NCBI RefSeq assembly: GCF_014202335.1
Contig: NZ_JACHGP010000019.1
Span: forward strand, 97,526-161,525
Direction of reading: 5' to 3'
DNA length: 64,000 bases
Source of the DNA: Mycobacterium sp. AZCC_0083
Lineage (GTDB): Bacteria; Actinomycetota; Actinomycetes; Mycobacteriales; Mycobacteriaceae
This document shows, one piece after another, positions 40,517 to 49,425 of this stretch. Numbering within the stretch: the stretch's first letter is position 1; each line of letters begins with the position of its first letter. The notes under the pieces were generated by a model. That model ran no database searches. It saw nothing but the letters and a program-made list of their open reading frames with translations, and was not told the DNA's origin. A program made the position numbers and the translations under genes.

Positions 40517-40528
40517 GACCTACTCCGA

Positions 40529-41701
40529 TCAGGAAACGGTGATTGCCTTGGTCTTGGTCAGGCCATCGAAGTTCGCGGTGATGGTGGCCGAACCTGCAGC
40601 CACACCAGTCACGACACCCTTGGCGTCGACAGTGGCCTTCGTCGGATCCGACGTGGTCCAGGTGACCAGAGAGTCCCCGGCACGCTCATCACCGTTGTTG
40701 TCCTCCAGGGACAGAGCGATGGTGTTCGCGCCAGCGGTGTGGCCAACAGTGCCCGCACCAGTCAGAGTGGCGTCGGTGGCCTTGAGGTGGATACGAGTTC
40801 CACGCACGAAGTGCGGATCCTCGTCACCGTTGGCGTTCACCGGGTCCACGACGCACTTCACACCCATCCAGGTGTCCACGATGGAACGCTCGGTGGTGGA
40901 ACCGCTGTCGTAGTCACCCAGCCAGCGCAGGGTCACGCCGTTCTCGGTGGCAACCGTCGAGGTGGCGACCGTGTTGGTGTACGGCTTGCTTGGCGTGCGG
41001 GTCAGCATCGCGTACGCGGTGGGGTGCGACAGGTAGCCGTCACCCTGAGCGATCTGCTCGCTGACGATCACGGGGTAGCTGCCCAGGCGACCGATGCTCG
41101 CGGTCTGCAGGCGGCTCGCGCCAGCCTCACCGGCCGAGTCGTAGCGCACGAAGCGGTCATCGAGCAGCAGCGCCTCTTCGATGGCCGAACCGACCAGCAG
41201 GAAGCGGCCGTCGACCGGCACCTCATGGGTGTTCAGGTAGCGGCGGTTCGAGATGACGCCATTCCAGATGGAGTCGGCGGCGACCGAAGTCACCTTCTCG
41301 TACGGAGCCTGCGTGATGAGGTAGGCGATGCCCGCCTCGATCTGCTTGGCCACCGAACGCACCTGGCGAGGCAGAACGTCGGTGCCGAACGAGATCACGT
41401 CCAGGTCACGCTCTTCGTCGGTCAGGTCGATGCGGTTGTAGATGACATCGGTCAGCTTCACGTCGACAGTGACCTCAGTCAGGTCACTGGTGACCATGTT
41501 TCGGTCAGCGCCGGTAGCGCGGAGCTTGCGAGTGTGGGCAATCGTGTCGACCGGGATGCGGATCGTGATCGTGTCGTTGAACTTGCCAGCGAAGTCGCCG
41601 TAGCCGTTCTTCCACACGAAGTTCGACAGCACCAGCTGATGCTGGAGCTGGTCGAGCACACTGGCGATGACCACGGCGGGCTTGATGAAGGCATTTGCCA
41701 T
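40529..41701 (-). CDS. Major capsid protein (P22 coat type) with Ig-like domain
   Basis: 390 residues. The main part (AGKFNDTITIRIPVDTIAHTRKLRA, LTDEERDLDVISFGTDVLPRQV, SIEEALLLDDRFVRYDSAGEAGA-like) matches the P22-coat-type capsids of mycobacteriophages. Residues about 308-390 are a Big_2 Ig-like domain (SLVTWTTSDPTKATVDAKG, VTGVAAGSATITANFDG), likely displayed on the capsid surface. A scaffold gene lies upstream. ATG at 41701 follows AAGGACTGAG. Confidence 0.92.
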   Translation of the reverse strand: MANAFIKPAVVIASVLDQLQHQLVLSNFVWKNGYGDFAGKFNDTITIRIPVDTIAHTRKLRATGADRNMVTSDLTEVTVDVKLTDVIYNRIDLTDEERDLDVISFGTDVLPRQVRSVAKQIEAGIAYLITQAPYEKVTSVAADSIWNGVISNRRYLNTHEVPVDGRFLLVGSAIEEALLLDDRFVRYDSAGEAGASRLQTASIGRLGSYPVIVSEQIAQGDGYLSHPTAYAMLTRTPSKPYTNTVATSTVATENGVTLRWLGDYDSGSTTERSIVDTWMGVKCVVDPVNANGDEDPHFVRGTRIHLKATDATLTGAGTVGHTAGANTIALSLEDNNGDERAGDSLVTWTTSDPTKATVDAKGVVTGVAAGSATITANFDGLTKTKAITVS

Positions 41702-41740
41702 CGTGTATCTCAGTCCTTAGAGGATGGAAAGGGATTGGGG

Positions 41741-42424
41741 TCAGCGATGAACGCTGAAACCACCGTTCTTGCGGATCTCTGCGGTGGCATCGCGAATCTG
41801 TGCGATCAGTTCCTCATCGGAAGGCTCGCTGCCATTACCGCCACCACCGCTGGATGCCGTTGTCCCGCCGCCGTTCTCGTCCCCAGCGGTTGGAGCTGGA
41901 GCCTTGGAAGGGGGAACACGCTTGCCGGTGTTCGAACCGCCCTCACTCAGGGCGTTGAGTAGATTCGTGGCCTGCTCGCGAATCGAGTCCGCGTCACCAT
42001 CGGTGAGGAAGGCCGTGAGATGAGCTGGGAGCCCTACCTCTTCGGCGATTCCGTTGACCAGCTCCTTGCGGGCGGCCTGGGCCTTGAAGTTGCGAAGCTC
42101 TTCCAGCTCCTGCTGCGCGGCAGCCAGATTGGCGTCCCGCTTCTCGTCCTCGCTCATGGCACGTTCTGCCAGAGGCTTGAGGCGAGCAACTTCTGCCTCA
42201 AGTGTAGCATTGGTTTGCTGCAGAGGTTCGAGGTTGGCCTTGCGATCACGCGAAAGGCGCTTTGTCACCAGGTTATTCGCCCATGACTCGGCGTCTTCCT
42301 TCGTACCGAACTGCCACCAGTTGTTTGCTGCTGGGGGCGTCAGTTCACTGCCGTCTCCACCGTCCGTGACCTCGGGGGTCGTGGTCTCAGTGGTGGCTGC
42401 TCCGCCGTCGACAGGTGCGGTCAT
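41741..42424 (-). CDS. Capsid scaffolding protein
   Basis: 227 residues, acidic, with a long central coiled coil (QQTNATLEAEVARLKPLAERAM, AAAQQELEELRNFKAQAARKEL) and disordered glycine/serine-rich ends. This is the usual scaffold, placed just before the capsid gene. ATG at 42424 preferred over a longer frame to 42574. Confidence 0.88.
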   Translation of the reverse strand: MTAPVDGGAATTETTTPEVTDGGDGSELTPPAANNWWQFGTKEDAESWANNLVTKRLSRDRKANLEPLQQTNATLEAEVARLKPLAERAMSEDEKRDANLAAAQQELEELRNFKAQAARKELVNGIAEEVGLPAHLTAFLTDGDADSIREQATNLLNALSEGGSNTGKRVPPSKAPAPTAGDENGGGTTASSGGGGNGSEPSDEELIAQIRDATAEIRKNGGFSVHR

Positions 42425-42479
42425 TTGTATTCTCTTCTTTCCGAACTGTTTTCGGTCGTCCGTGGAACCGTTGCCTGGC

Positions 42480-43622
42480 TTATGCCAGTTGGTTGATGCG
42501 GGTGTTGGCCCACTGCGCCTGAGGCGTGCGTAGGTCCAACCCGTTGGCAGCCAACGCATCACGTCGGTCTGCAAGCTCTTGGCGAATGTCGGTCACGTCG
42601 GCCGACTTCTTCTGGTACGGCTTGTACTGGTCGCGGAACTTCTGGGCCTGCTGCTTGTTCGACAGCCAGTACCACTCCTGCGAGACCTTGTCCCACTGGT
42701 CGAAGTAGAACTGCGCCTCGGGATCACGCACCGGGTCGTACTTGCCGCCCGACGACTTCTCGGACTTGTACACCGGCCGCAGCTGGCACCGGCAGTGGTT
42801 GTGTACCTTCGCCACGTTCGTGTACTCGGCGGGCACGTCAGGGGCTTCGTTGGGCTGCGCGAAGAACTTGTCGGCGTTCGTCAGAGCGCCAGACCAAGGG
42901 TTCGTGCGGCCACCCTGGTTGAACGAGTCCTTCTTGAAAACCGCGCCGCGACTTGCCAATAGGGCACAGAACCAGCACGGATTCGAGTCCGTCACGCGGG
43001 CGTAGCCGATGATGCGCTTGTCGAAGTACACGATCTGGCCCATGGCACCTCGGCCACCGTTCATGGCCTGCCGGGTTGCCGCGCCCGAGCTGTTCGCCAG
43101 CCCGCTGTACATCAGGTCGTCCTCGGGACCAGGCATCGCGGCCTTGATCTCGTAGTTGCCGTTGATCGTCAGCGACGTAGCAACATCAACCGTCGGGAAG
43201 TCTTCGAACGTGACCAGGTGGTCCTGGCCGGGGAAGTCAACGACATTGTTCGGAATGAGGGAAGTGTCGAAGCGGGCAGCGGGAACGTTGTTCGGGCGCT
43301 CCACGTCGGGTACCTTCATGGCCAGTGGATCCGCGAGCGCATCGGCAGCGAACCGCACGTCCTCCGCAAATACAGCTGCCAGGCGCTGCGACTGCAGGTA
43401 CGCCGTCTTCACAGAGGGCAGAGCCGCGCTGACCCACAATGGGGTCGTACGATCCAACTCCGTGAACCGCTGGATCGCCCACAGGGGGTACATCTGCAGC
43501 GCAAGCCATGCGGCAACCGCCTCCTGATCGTCCTGGTGAGTCGCAGTGCGCCACGCGATGTAAGCCTCAAGTGCTCGTAGCCCCGGATGCGGCTGCTCCT
43601 GCTGCTCCTGGGGCGCGGTCAC
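42480..43622 (-). CDS. MuF-like minor capsid protein
   Basis: 380 residues. The MuF domain spans about 175-290 with its cysteine/histidine set: SNPCWFCALLASRGAVF near 213 and KVHNHCRCQLRP near 278. These proteins sit inside the head near the portal, and are sometimes ejected. The C-terminus is a charged helix. It overlaps the portal stop by four bases. Confidence 0.9.
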   Translation of the reverse strand: MTAPQEQQEQPHPGLRALEAYIAWRTATHQDDQEAVAAWLALQMYPLWAIQRFTELDRTTPLWVSAALPSVKTAYLQSQRLAAVFAEDVRFAADALADPLAMKVPDVERPNNVPAARFDTSLIPNNVVDFPGQDHLVTFEDFPTVDVATSLTINGNYEIKAAMPGPEDDLMYSGLANSSGAATRQAMNGGRGAMGQIVYFDKRIIGYARVTDSNPCWFCALLASRGAVFKKDSFNQGGRTNPWSGALTNADKFFAQPNEAPDVPAEYTNVAKVHNHCRCQLRPVYKSEKSSGGKYDPVRDPEAQFYFDQWDKVSQEWYWLSNKQQAQKFRDQYKPYQKKSADVTDIRQELADRRDALAANGLDLRTPQAQWANTRINQLA

Positions 43623-45337
43623 GACTTAGTCGGATTCGGCTGGCCGGTCTTGTTGTTCGTGCCCCGCTGGTTGGCTGGGTTGTTAGGCCCGCCCTTACCG
43701 TTCGAGTTGCCAGGCTGAGCACCGCGACCAGCAGCGGCCGACACCTTCGCGGCGGCAGCGGTCGCGTCAGCGCCCATCTTGGCGGTCTTGAGCGCCGTAT
43801 CCTGCTGCAGCTCGGCGATTTCCGTGTTGACCGGAGGAGCCACGGGCGCACCAGTCGCCGTATCCACGCCCAGGTCGGTGATGGTCTTGCCGACCACCTC
43901 GCGCAGGTACTTCGACGTGGGATCGTCGTCCAGGACATGCTCACGCCAAGCGTCCACCTCGGACTGCTCGACACCGGGAATCTTGTTCCAAGCAGCCCAC
44001 TTCGGCACACCGAGCTGGGTGACGATCTTGCCCCAGGCGTCCGCGAACTGCGCCAGGGAGCGCACCTCAACGTCCTGCCAAGTAACGCGGGCAGTGAAGT
44101 CATCAGCGTCGTCATCACGGCCCTCAATGAGGGCAGCGAGTCGCATCACCTGTGCGTGCGCCTCGCCCATGACCGTCTGCTTCTCGAAGAGACGCTGGTA
44201 CGTCTGCCGACGAGCGCCGTCCAGGGCGTCGGCTGCGACGTTGACGACCTGGCCCATGAGGTTGGGCGGCAGCTGCATGACAGCCGCGAACGTCTCCAGG
44301 TCGGCCTTGTAGGCGCTGATGAACCCCTCCATGGAGGTTTCATCGAGAGTGCCGAACTTTGCCTGGACATCGGAGGCAATGAGGATGTCCTCGTTGCCGA
44401 TCCGAATCTTGTCCTGCTCAACGCCTTCCGGCGTGTCGGCCTGCTCCAGGCCGGTGGCCCAGCGCACCTTGAAGCTGTTGAAGTGCTGCACCATCAGGCG
44501 GTCGAACGCCGTCTTATCGATACGAGCAGCGATGTCGATGACCGGCTCCACGTCGCCCCAGCAGCGACCATGAAGGTCGATCTGGTTCACGTAACGCACG
44601 AACGGCGGCATGCCGTAGGTGGTTCCGACCTCCGCGCCAACGGTGAGCTTGTTCTTCTCACGCTTGACCGGGATGTAGTTGCCGTCCGGCAGCCACCAGC
44701 GGAACGTGCGATCCGGCAGACGCTCCAGCACGTACTGCGGGTACTCATCGAAGTACGGGTCGCTGTACAGCGCGAAGCAGTCCTTCGGCGACGTGGCACG
44801 CATCAGCGCCATCGACTTCGTGACCTTGCGGCCGGTCGCCTGATCCTTGGTCTCGATCTTCGCGTCAGTGACGCGGACGTACGAGTAGCCGTAGTTCATC
44901 GTGGCGCGGTTGATGGCAAGCTGCTGCATGCCCATCTTGTTGCGGTTCCACGACTCCCACGCCGCCGCATAGTTCTCGGGCTCGCCAGCCTTGCGGTAGC
45001 CGTCCACGATCATCTGCTGCGCGAACGTGGTGACGGCCAGAGGCAGCCAGGACGTGCGGGCCATGCGCTGCAGGACGGCACGCTCCGTGTTGCGCTTGAG
45101 AGGACGCACCTCGGGCTGACGGCCAGTCCCCCACAACTCAAGCCAGTGGAGACGTTCCTTCTCCTGCTCGAACGCGGCCCACAGCGTCTTGTTCAGGTAC
45201 TTCTCCAGCTCTGGGCCCTGCAGCCCATCAGCGGGGAGGTCGACACACGGAGGCTCAGCCAGAGGCCCGAAGTGCGCGAAGGGATTTACGTTGCCGTAGG
45301 CGTAGGTGGGCGAGTTGTTCGCGATTACGGCGGTCAC
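43619..45337 (-). CDS. Portal protein
   Basis: 572 residues, SPP1 gp6-like portal through which DNA enters and leaves. Characteristic pieces are NYGYSYVRVTDAKI, PFVRYVNQIDLHGRCWGDVEPVI and SMEGFISAYKADLETFAAVMQLPPNLMG. The C-terminus is Gly/Asn/Pro-rich. ATG at 45337 overlaps the terminase stop. Confidence 0.93.
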   Translation of the reverse strand: MTAVIANNSPTYAYGNVNPFAHFGPLAEPPCVDLPADGLQGPELEKYLNKTLWAAFEQEKERLHWLELWGTGRQPEVRPLKRNTERAVLQRMARTSWLPLAVTTFAQQMIVDGYRKAGEPENYAAAWESWNRNKMGMQQLAINRATMNYGYSYVRVTDAKIETKDQATGRKVTKSMALMRATSPKDCFALYSDPYFDEYPQYVLERLPDRTFRWWLPDGNYIPVKREKNKLTVGAEVGTTYGMPPFVRYVNQIDLHGRCWGDVEPVIDIAARIDKTAFDRLMVQHFNSFKVRWATGLEQADTPEGVEQDKIRIGNEDILIASDVQAKFGTLDETSMEGFISAYKADLETFAAVMQLPPNLMGQVVNVAADALDGARRQTYQRLFEKQTVMGEAHAQVMRLAALIEGRDDDADDFTARVTWQDVEVRSLAQFADAWGKIVTQLGVPKWAAWNKIPGVEQSEVDAWREHVLDDDPTSKYLREVVGKTITDLGVDTATGAPVAPPVNTEIAELQQDTALKTAKMGADATAAAAKVSAAAGRGAQPGNSNGKGGPNNPANQRGTNNKTGQPNPTKS

Positions 45338-46890
45338 CAGACACGTCCTCCGCGAGGCTTACCCTCGTAGGGCTTCTTCTCCACGACGGACTCAGCTCGC
45401 TTCATGTTGAGGCCCCAGAGGGCGTAGGTGATGGCGCAGACGCCAGTGATGTCGATGGACGTATCAGCGCGGGTCCAGCCCCAGCCGTTGTATTCGTCCT
45501 CGCCGACCTTGCCGCCGATGTTGTACTTGCGACCGCCATGCAGGCCGTCCTCGACAGTTGTATCGCCAAGGTGGACAAGGGATTCGTCGTCAACGGAGTC
45601 GTACAGGAAGCCGGTAGAGAGCGCGATCTCCTTCGCGCCAAACGGAATAACCTCGATACCAAGGGCTTCCAACTCGGGGATCAGCGCACCAGCGCGGGCA
45701 CCTGACTGGATGCAGACCGCAAGCGGTGGCTCAGACTGGAGCCCCTTGTAGATCGCGTCAATCGCGTCTACGCACCAGGAGACACCTCGGCCGCTGGACT
45801 CAATCTCGACCTGCTTACGACCGTCAGCGGTGTATCCAGCGAGGGCGATGGATGCCCTGGATCGATCTGGAGCGGCGTCAACCGCAAGAACAATGCGACT
45901 AGTGATCTGCGAATCAGCAACACAGCGGAGCTTCCATTTCTCAACATCGATTGGGGCCTTGATCGAGTTGTCGTGCCACAAGCCGAGGCGCTCACGCGCA
46001 AATTCCTTGTCCCCCATGGAGCCACGCTCGACGTTGATGATGTACTCAAGGTCGAGGCGAATGCCCAAGGCGGGGTTGGCCTTGTAGTACTGGTCGACCT
46101 CATCGAGTTCGCACTTCTCGTCCGCACACCACTCGAAGAGAGCGATGCGGGCACCGTGCGCCATGCCGCGATCACGGGCCTTGAGGAGGACGGCAGAGTC
46201 TTCATTACCCGTCGAGGACGTGTAGATGACTTGAGGGTTCTTCCGCGCCGACAGCGCAGGGATCAGGGCCGCGATCATCTCCGGTTCGAGGTCGTATGCC
46301 TCGTCCAGAATGACCAAATCGCCCGAGAATCCACGGATCTGGCCCTTACCGCGGGCCTTGTACAGCAGACGGGCACCGTTCTTGAGGACGATGCCGACCT
46401 TGCCGTTACCCGACAGCTTCTGCTTGACGTACTTGTCAAGCGCAGGGCAGTCTTCGATGATCTGGCACATGCGGAGGTACGACTCGTAGGCCGTATCGAA
46501 CAGATGCGCCGTGTGGATGATCAGGCGTGTGCCGAACAGGAACAGATGGACGATCTCCAGTGCTTCGGTGATCGCCGTCTTGCCATTTTGACGCGGAATG
46601 AGCAAAACCGCTTCCAGCGCAGCCCATTTGCGATCCTCACGCTCTCCGAGGAGGTCGCGCAGGATCAACTGCTGCCATGGATCCAGGTGGTATCCGATGG
46701 CATTGAGGAATGCGATGGCCTTATCGCCCTTGCTGGCCGCATAGTCAGGCATCCAGTAGTTCGGAGGTACCTGTGCGCCAAGCCGGACGCCCTCAGCGTC
46801 GAACCAGTTTCCGGTTTCTTCGCAGAGAGTTGCACCAGTTGCGACCGCCAAGGGTCCAACCGTCCGTTTCTTGGGTAGTCGGCAACGCAC
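45334..46890 (-). CDS. Terminase large subunit
   Basis: Packaging motor and nuclease, 518 residues. ATPase domain: Walker A IPRQNGKT at 98-105, Walker B DLVILDEAYD at 191-200, coupling motif TSSTGNEDS near 227. The nuclease domain begins near VLAVDAAPDRS. The RQNGKT form is typical of mycobacteriophage terminases. GTG at 46890 has only a weak ribosome-binding site. The 94-base gap 46891-46984 shows nothing else. Confidence 0.95.
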   Translation of the reverse strand: MRCRLPKKRTVGPLAVATGATLCEETGNWFDAEGVRLGAQVPPNYWMPDYAASKGDKAIAFLNAIGYHLDPWQQLILRDLLGEREDRKWAALEAVLLIPRQNGKTAITEALEIVHLFLFGTRLIIHTAHLFDTAYESYLRMCQIIEDCPALDKYVKQKLSGNGKVGIVLKNGARLLYKARGKGQIRGFSGDLVILDEAYDLEPEMIAALIPALSARKNPQVIYTSSTGNEDSAVLLKARDRGMAHGARIALFEWCADEKCELDEVDQYYKANPALGIRLDLEYIINVERGSMGDKEFARERLGLWHDNSIKAPIDVEKWKLRCVADSQITSRIVLAVDAAPDRSRASIALAGYTADGRKQVEIESSGRGVSWCVDAIDAIYKGLQSEPPLAVCIQSGARAGALIPELEALGIEVIPFGAKEIALSTGFLYDSVDDESLVHLGDTTVEDGLHGGRKYNIGGKVGEDEYNGWGWTRADTSIDITGVCAITYALWGLNMKRAESVVEKKPYEGKPRGGRVW

Positions 46891-46984
46891 GCGTGCCGTA
46901 GCTATCGACGTGCGCCCGCCCGACTGTCGTGTGCGGAGCAGTATCAGTTAGATACGCTTGCGCACAGGAGGTTCGGGACGTTGC

Positions 46985-47383
46985 CTAGTCCGGTAGAGCG
47001 AAATCCGCCATCAACTTCGCGATGGGGTCGTCGTCTCCCGTGTCGTCCTCGGTCTTACCGAGTTTGAGTTGCGCCAAGAGCTGGCGCAGGGCCAGGCGCT
47101 GTTGACGCGCCTCAGCCAGTACCGGGTTCACCGAGAGGTTGATCTCCACGGCTTGCCCACCAGTTTCAGTCATGGCGACTTGAACGGCCTCGTCGGCGAG
47201 CGCAACCCAAACCGTCGAGTTCGAGTTGTACATCCCAGAGAGGCGCTCGATTACGTCTGCCGTGCGGCAGGCTTCGGCCAGGATGAAATACCCGGCCGGG
47301 TCAAACGTCGAAGACTCAGTTACCTGTGTCCACAGTTGCTCGCCCCAGGCTCGTAGGCCCCTCGGCGGCTGTGGTGCGGGCAT
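46985..47383 (-). CDS. Terminase small subunit
   Basis: 132 residues, P27-like: GLRAWGEQLWTQVTESSTFDPAGYFILAEACRTADVIE, then a C-terminal LAEARQQRLALRQLLAQL helix. It recognises phage DNA for packaging. ATG at 47383 follows AAGGAG; the longer frame to 47539 runs through the upstream gene. Confidence 0.88.
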   Translation of the reverse strand: MPAPQPPRGLRAWGEQLWTQVTESSTFDPAGYFILAEACRTADVIERLSGMYNSNSTVWVALADEAVQVAMTETGGQAVEINLSVNPVLAEARQQRLALRQLLAQLKLGKTEDDTGDDDPIAKLMADFALPD

Positions 47384-47636
47384 TCTGAATCTCCTTGTAC
47401 CAGGACCAGTGAACGTCCTGTGCGTGTTCCCAGGCCCTGATCTGGACGCGAAGGGCATAATCCGGCTGCCTTCCGGCAGAAGCGGAATCCGTTGCGTCCT
47501 TGGCCTGTTCGAAGTAGAGGTTTCGAAGCTCACAGACATCTGCAGTGATCATCGTCAGCACCTCTTCGAGCGAAGTCTCTTCGCTGATCGGTGGGAGCTT
47601 TGCTTGACGCTCTGCGTTGATCGATGGAGTGATCAA
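47316..47636 (-). CDS. First late gene, hypothetical, 106 aa
   Basis: TTG at 47636 has GAGGAGGAACC upstream. The product is helical and acidic (SEETSLEEVLTMITADVCELRNLYFEQAKDA, ALRVQIRAWEHAQDVHWSWYKE). It overlaps the small terminase by 68 bases. Possibly a terminase-associated protein. Confidence 0.65.
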   Translation of the reverse strand: MITPSINAERQAKLPPISEETSLEEVLTMITADVCELRNLYFEQAKDATDSASAGRQPDYALRVQIRAWEHAQDVHWSWYKEIQNARTTAAEGPTSLGRATVDTGN

Positions 47637-47656
47637 GGTTCCTCCTCCTCTTTTCA

Positions 47657-47662
47657 ATTATA
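47657..47662 (-). promoter_or_regulatory. -10 box of the late promoter
   Basis: Minus-strand TATAAT, about 20 bases upstream of the TTG start at 47636. No consensus -35 is seen at 17 bases (GACCCT). The divergent gap 47637-47733 must drive the late operon leftward and the right arm rightward. Confidence 0.55.
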
Positions 47663-47692
47663 GCTGGCAAACTGGTTAGAGGGTCTCGGAGC

Positions 47693-47705
47693 TTCCCTGT
47701 TATCC
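47693..47705 (+). promoter_or_regulatory. Operator-like motif before the right arm
   Basis: Exact TTCCCTGTTATCC, with AGC before it as at 12011 and 371. The core CCTGTTATC ends at 47704, exactly 30 bases before the ATG at 47734. It lies 31 bases from the late -10 box, so one protein could control both directions. Confidence 0.6.
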
Positions 47706-47733
47706 CCCTTTGGGTCCTCGTACAGTTCCGAAT

Positions 47734-47964
47734 ATGACCAACGTGAAGCACCGCTCCAGGAGCCTGCGGATCCGCAAGGGGCTCGACATTTGCCCGGTCA
47801 GCGGGAAGCGCAGCTTCGCGAGCCCAGAAGCGGCACAGTCCGAACTTGTTGCAGCGCAGCGGCTTCGGGCAGTGCAACGAAACCCGCACGTAGAGAAGAA
47901 GTTCTACCTCTGCATCGACTGCATGAAGTATCACCTGACTAGCGAAGAGAGGTCGCAGAAGTGA
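47734..47964 (+). CDS. Zinc-finger-like small protein, 76 aa
   Basis: Basic N-terminus (KHRSRSLRIRKG), then CPVSGKRSF and YLCIDCMKYHL, a possible Cys3-His zinc site. First gene of the rightward right arm. No strong ribosome-binding site precedes the ATG, consistent with a leaderless message. Its stop overlaps the next start. Confidence 0.7.
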   Translation: MTNVKHRSRSLRIRKGLDICPVSGKRSFASPEAAQSELVAAQRLRAVQRNPHVEKKFYLCIDCMKYHLTSEERSQK

Positions 47965-48188
47965 CCAAGTTCTACACCCTGATCGGGTTCAGTCCCGAGG
48001 CGAGCTGCAGCATTGGCTACCGCTATCGCGGACGCACCATCCGCTCCTACTTGGCGCTGGCCACTGCGCGCGGACAACGCACCGCACTCGGCGGGCGGGC
48101 GAAGCGTCTCGGCCAGCCGACCGAGGTTCGCATCCTGCGCACCGAGATCCACGAAGATGGCACCGTCGTCACGGAGTGGGTCGAATGA
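47961..48188 (+). CDS. Hypothetical phage protein, 75 aa
   Basis: Beta-rich, basic protein (FYTLIGFSPEASCSIGYRYRG, PTEVRILRTEIHEDGTVVTEW). GTG at 47961, four-base overlaps on both sides. Not recognised. Confidence 0.7.
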   Translation: MTKFYTLIGFSPEASCSIGYRYRGRTIRSYLALATARGQRTALGGRAKRLGQPTEVRILRTEIHEDGTVVTEWVE

Positions 48189-48376
48189 TCGCAACCGTGC
48201 TCGCCATCATCTACCTGATCGGCGTCGTCCTCGGCATCGTCGTGGGGGTCGCCAACTCCGCTGAGTTGGCGATGGACTTCGGCGACTTCATCCTGCTACT
48301 GATGGGCTGGATCGTCGCAGCCGTCGCATGGCCAATCATCCTGCCGCTCTACCTCATCTACGAGTGGCTCTCATGA
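48185..48376 (+). CDS. Small membrane protein, 63 aa
   Basis: Two transmembrane segments: about 3-23 (TVLAIIYLIGVVLGIVVGVA) and 35-59 (FILLLMGWIVAAVAWPIILP). Topology like small holin-like or ion-transport-modulating peptides, but it is far from the lysis cassette. Overlaps neighbours by four bases. Confidence 0.75.
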   Translation: MIATVLAIIYLIGVVLGIVVGVANSAELAMDFGDFILLLMGWIVAAVAWPIILPLYLIYEWLS

Positions 48377-48600
48377 GCGCCAAGCCGACGAAGAAGGATC
48401 TGGAGAAGCTCCTCAAGAAGGCCGTCGAGCAGCTCCGAGAGGCTGAGAACACCCTGGACGACGCCGAAGAAGCGGCCTGGCAGCTGACCGCTGACGCCGA
48501 AGGCAAGGGCGTCAAGAAGGCCGAGGAGCAGCACTCGCGGATCTCGCTATTGGCCAGCCTCGCGTGGGACATTCGACGCTTGGTGGAGCAAGCCCTATGA
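48373..48600 (+). CDS. Charged coiled-coil protein, 75 aa
   Basis: A nearly continuous amphipathic helix (TKKDLEKLLKKAVEQLREAE, NTLDDAEEAAWQL). No family recognised. Confidence 0.7.
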   Translation: MSAKPTKKDLEKLLKKAVEQLREAENTLDDAEEAAWQLTADAEGKGVKKAEEQHSRISLLASLAWDIRRLVEQAL

Positions 48601-48878
48601 GCGCACAGATCAGCGTCCTGGTCGAGTACATCGACGGAAAGCCCACGCTCAAAATGGGTTACGGCCGGGAGTGGAACTGGAAGATCCGGCTCTTCACCCG
48701 CACCAAGGACGCGCACAACTACCGCGAGGACGTGCTCAACCCCAAGCTGCCCCGCTACGTTGGCCCCACCAACGGCCGCGACATCCGCGTGCTGACCGTC
48801 GTCATACCCGACGACGGGCCTGTCGGCGAAGGGATCTGGCCCAACCTGGTGCCCACCCCGGCGGTGAGCTGGTCATGA
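48597..48878 (+). CDS. Hypothetical phage protein, 93 aa
   Basis: Beta-rich sequence (ISVLVEYIDGKPTLKMGYG, WNWKIRLFTRTKDAHNYRED, RDIRVLTVVIPDDG). Four-base overlaps both sides. Function unknown. Confidence 0.7.
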   Translation: MSAQISVLVEYIDGKPTLKMGYGREWNWKIRLFTRTKDAHNYREDVLNPKLPRYVGPTNGRDIRVLTVVIPDDGPVGEGIWPNLVPTPAVSWS

Positions 48879-49171
48879 GCGCCCCACCGAACAAGAGCTG
48901 GCAAGGTCTTCCCAACGATCCAGCCAAACCGCTTCCCGAGGGGTGGTTTTGGCGGGTTCGCCGCAACCCCGAAGGGCATGGGGAGATCCGGCTGGAGCTG
49001 GTCGACGGCGAAACGGAAGATGTCGTCAAGTGGCACTACGTCGCCCCGTACCAGGTCCGCAGTGAGACAGCTCTCCAGAGGTGGGTCTGGGAACACGCCC
49101 ACCTCATCTGGGACGAGCTGTGGCGAGAAAAGGAACTCGACCGCTGGCTGGAGGCGAAATCATGGCAATGA
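48875..49171 (+). CDS. Hypothetical phage protein, 98 aa
   Basis: Trp-rich protein (EGWFWRVRRNPEGHGEIRLELVDG, WVWEHAHLIWDELWREKELDRW). It overlaps the next gene by 10 bases. Function unknown. Confidence 0.7.
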   Translation: MSAPPNKSWQGLPNDPAKPLPEGWFWRVRRNPEGHGEIRLELVDGETEDVVKWHYVAPYQVRSETALQRWVWEHAHLIWDELWREKELDRWLEAKSWQ

Positions 49172-49425
49172 AATGGGTCAGCGCCGCCGCTGACAACCCC
49201 GGCTACTCCGTCTGGCACTCCACCCCAGAACGAGACCCCAATGTGCAGTACATCATTCGGCAGAAGCGCAAGACACGCGACTTCACGCCCGTTGGGTGGA
49301 TCGTCTACGTCCGGTCCAGCAAGACGGAGCCACTACGAACCATCTACGGACCCGCAGCCACCCTCAAAGAGGCCAAGGAGTTCGTAGAAGACTGGGAGAA
49401 GATCCATGGGCAACAAGAGGATTGA
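49162..49425 (+). CDS. Hypothetical phage protein, 87 aa
   Basis: Small mixed protein (GYSVWHSTPERDPNVQYIIRQ, PVGWIVYVRSS, LKEAKEFVEDWEKIH). The end resembles short domains that mark variable small phage genes. Function unknown. Confidence 0.7.
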   Translation: MAMKWVSAAADNPGYSVWHSTPERDPNVQYIIRQKRKTRDFTPVGWIVYVRSSKTEPLRTIYGPAATLKEAKEFVEDWEKIHGQQED

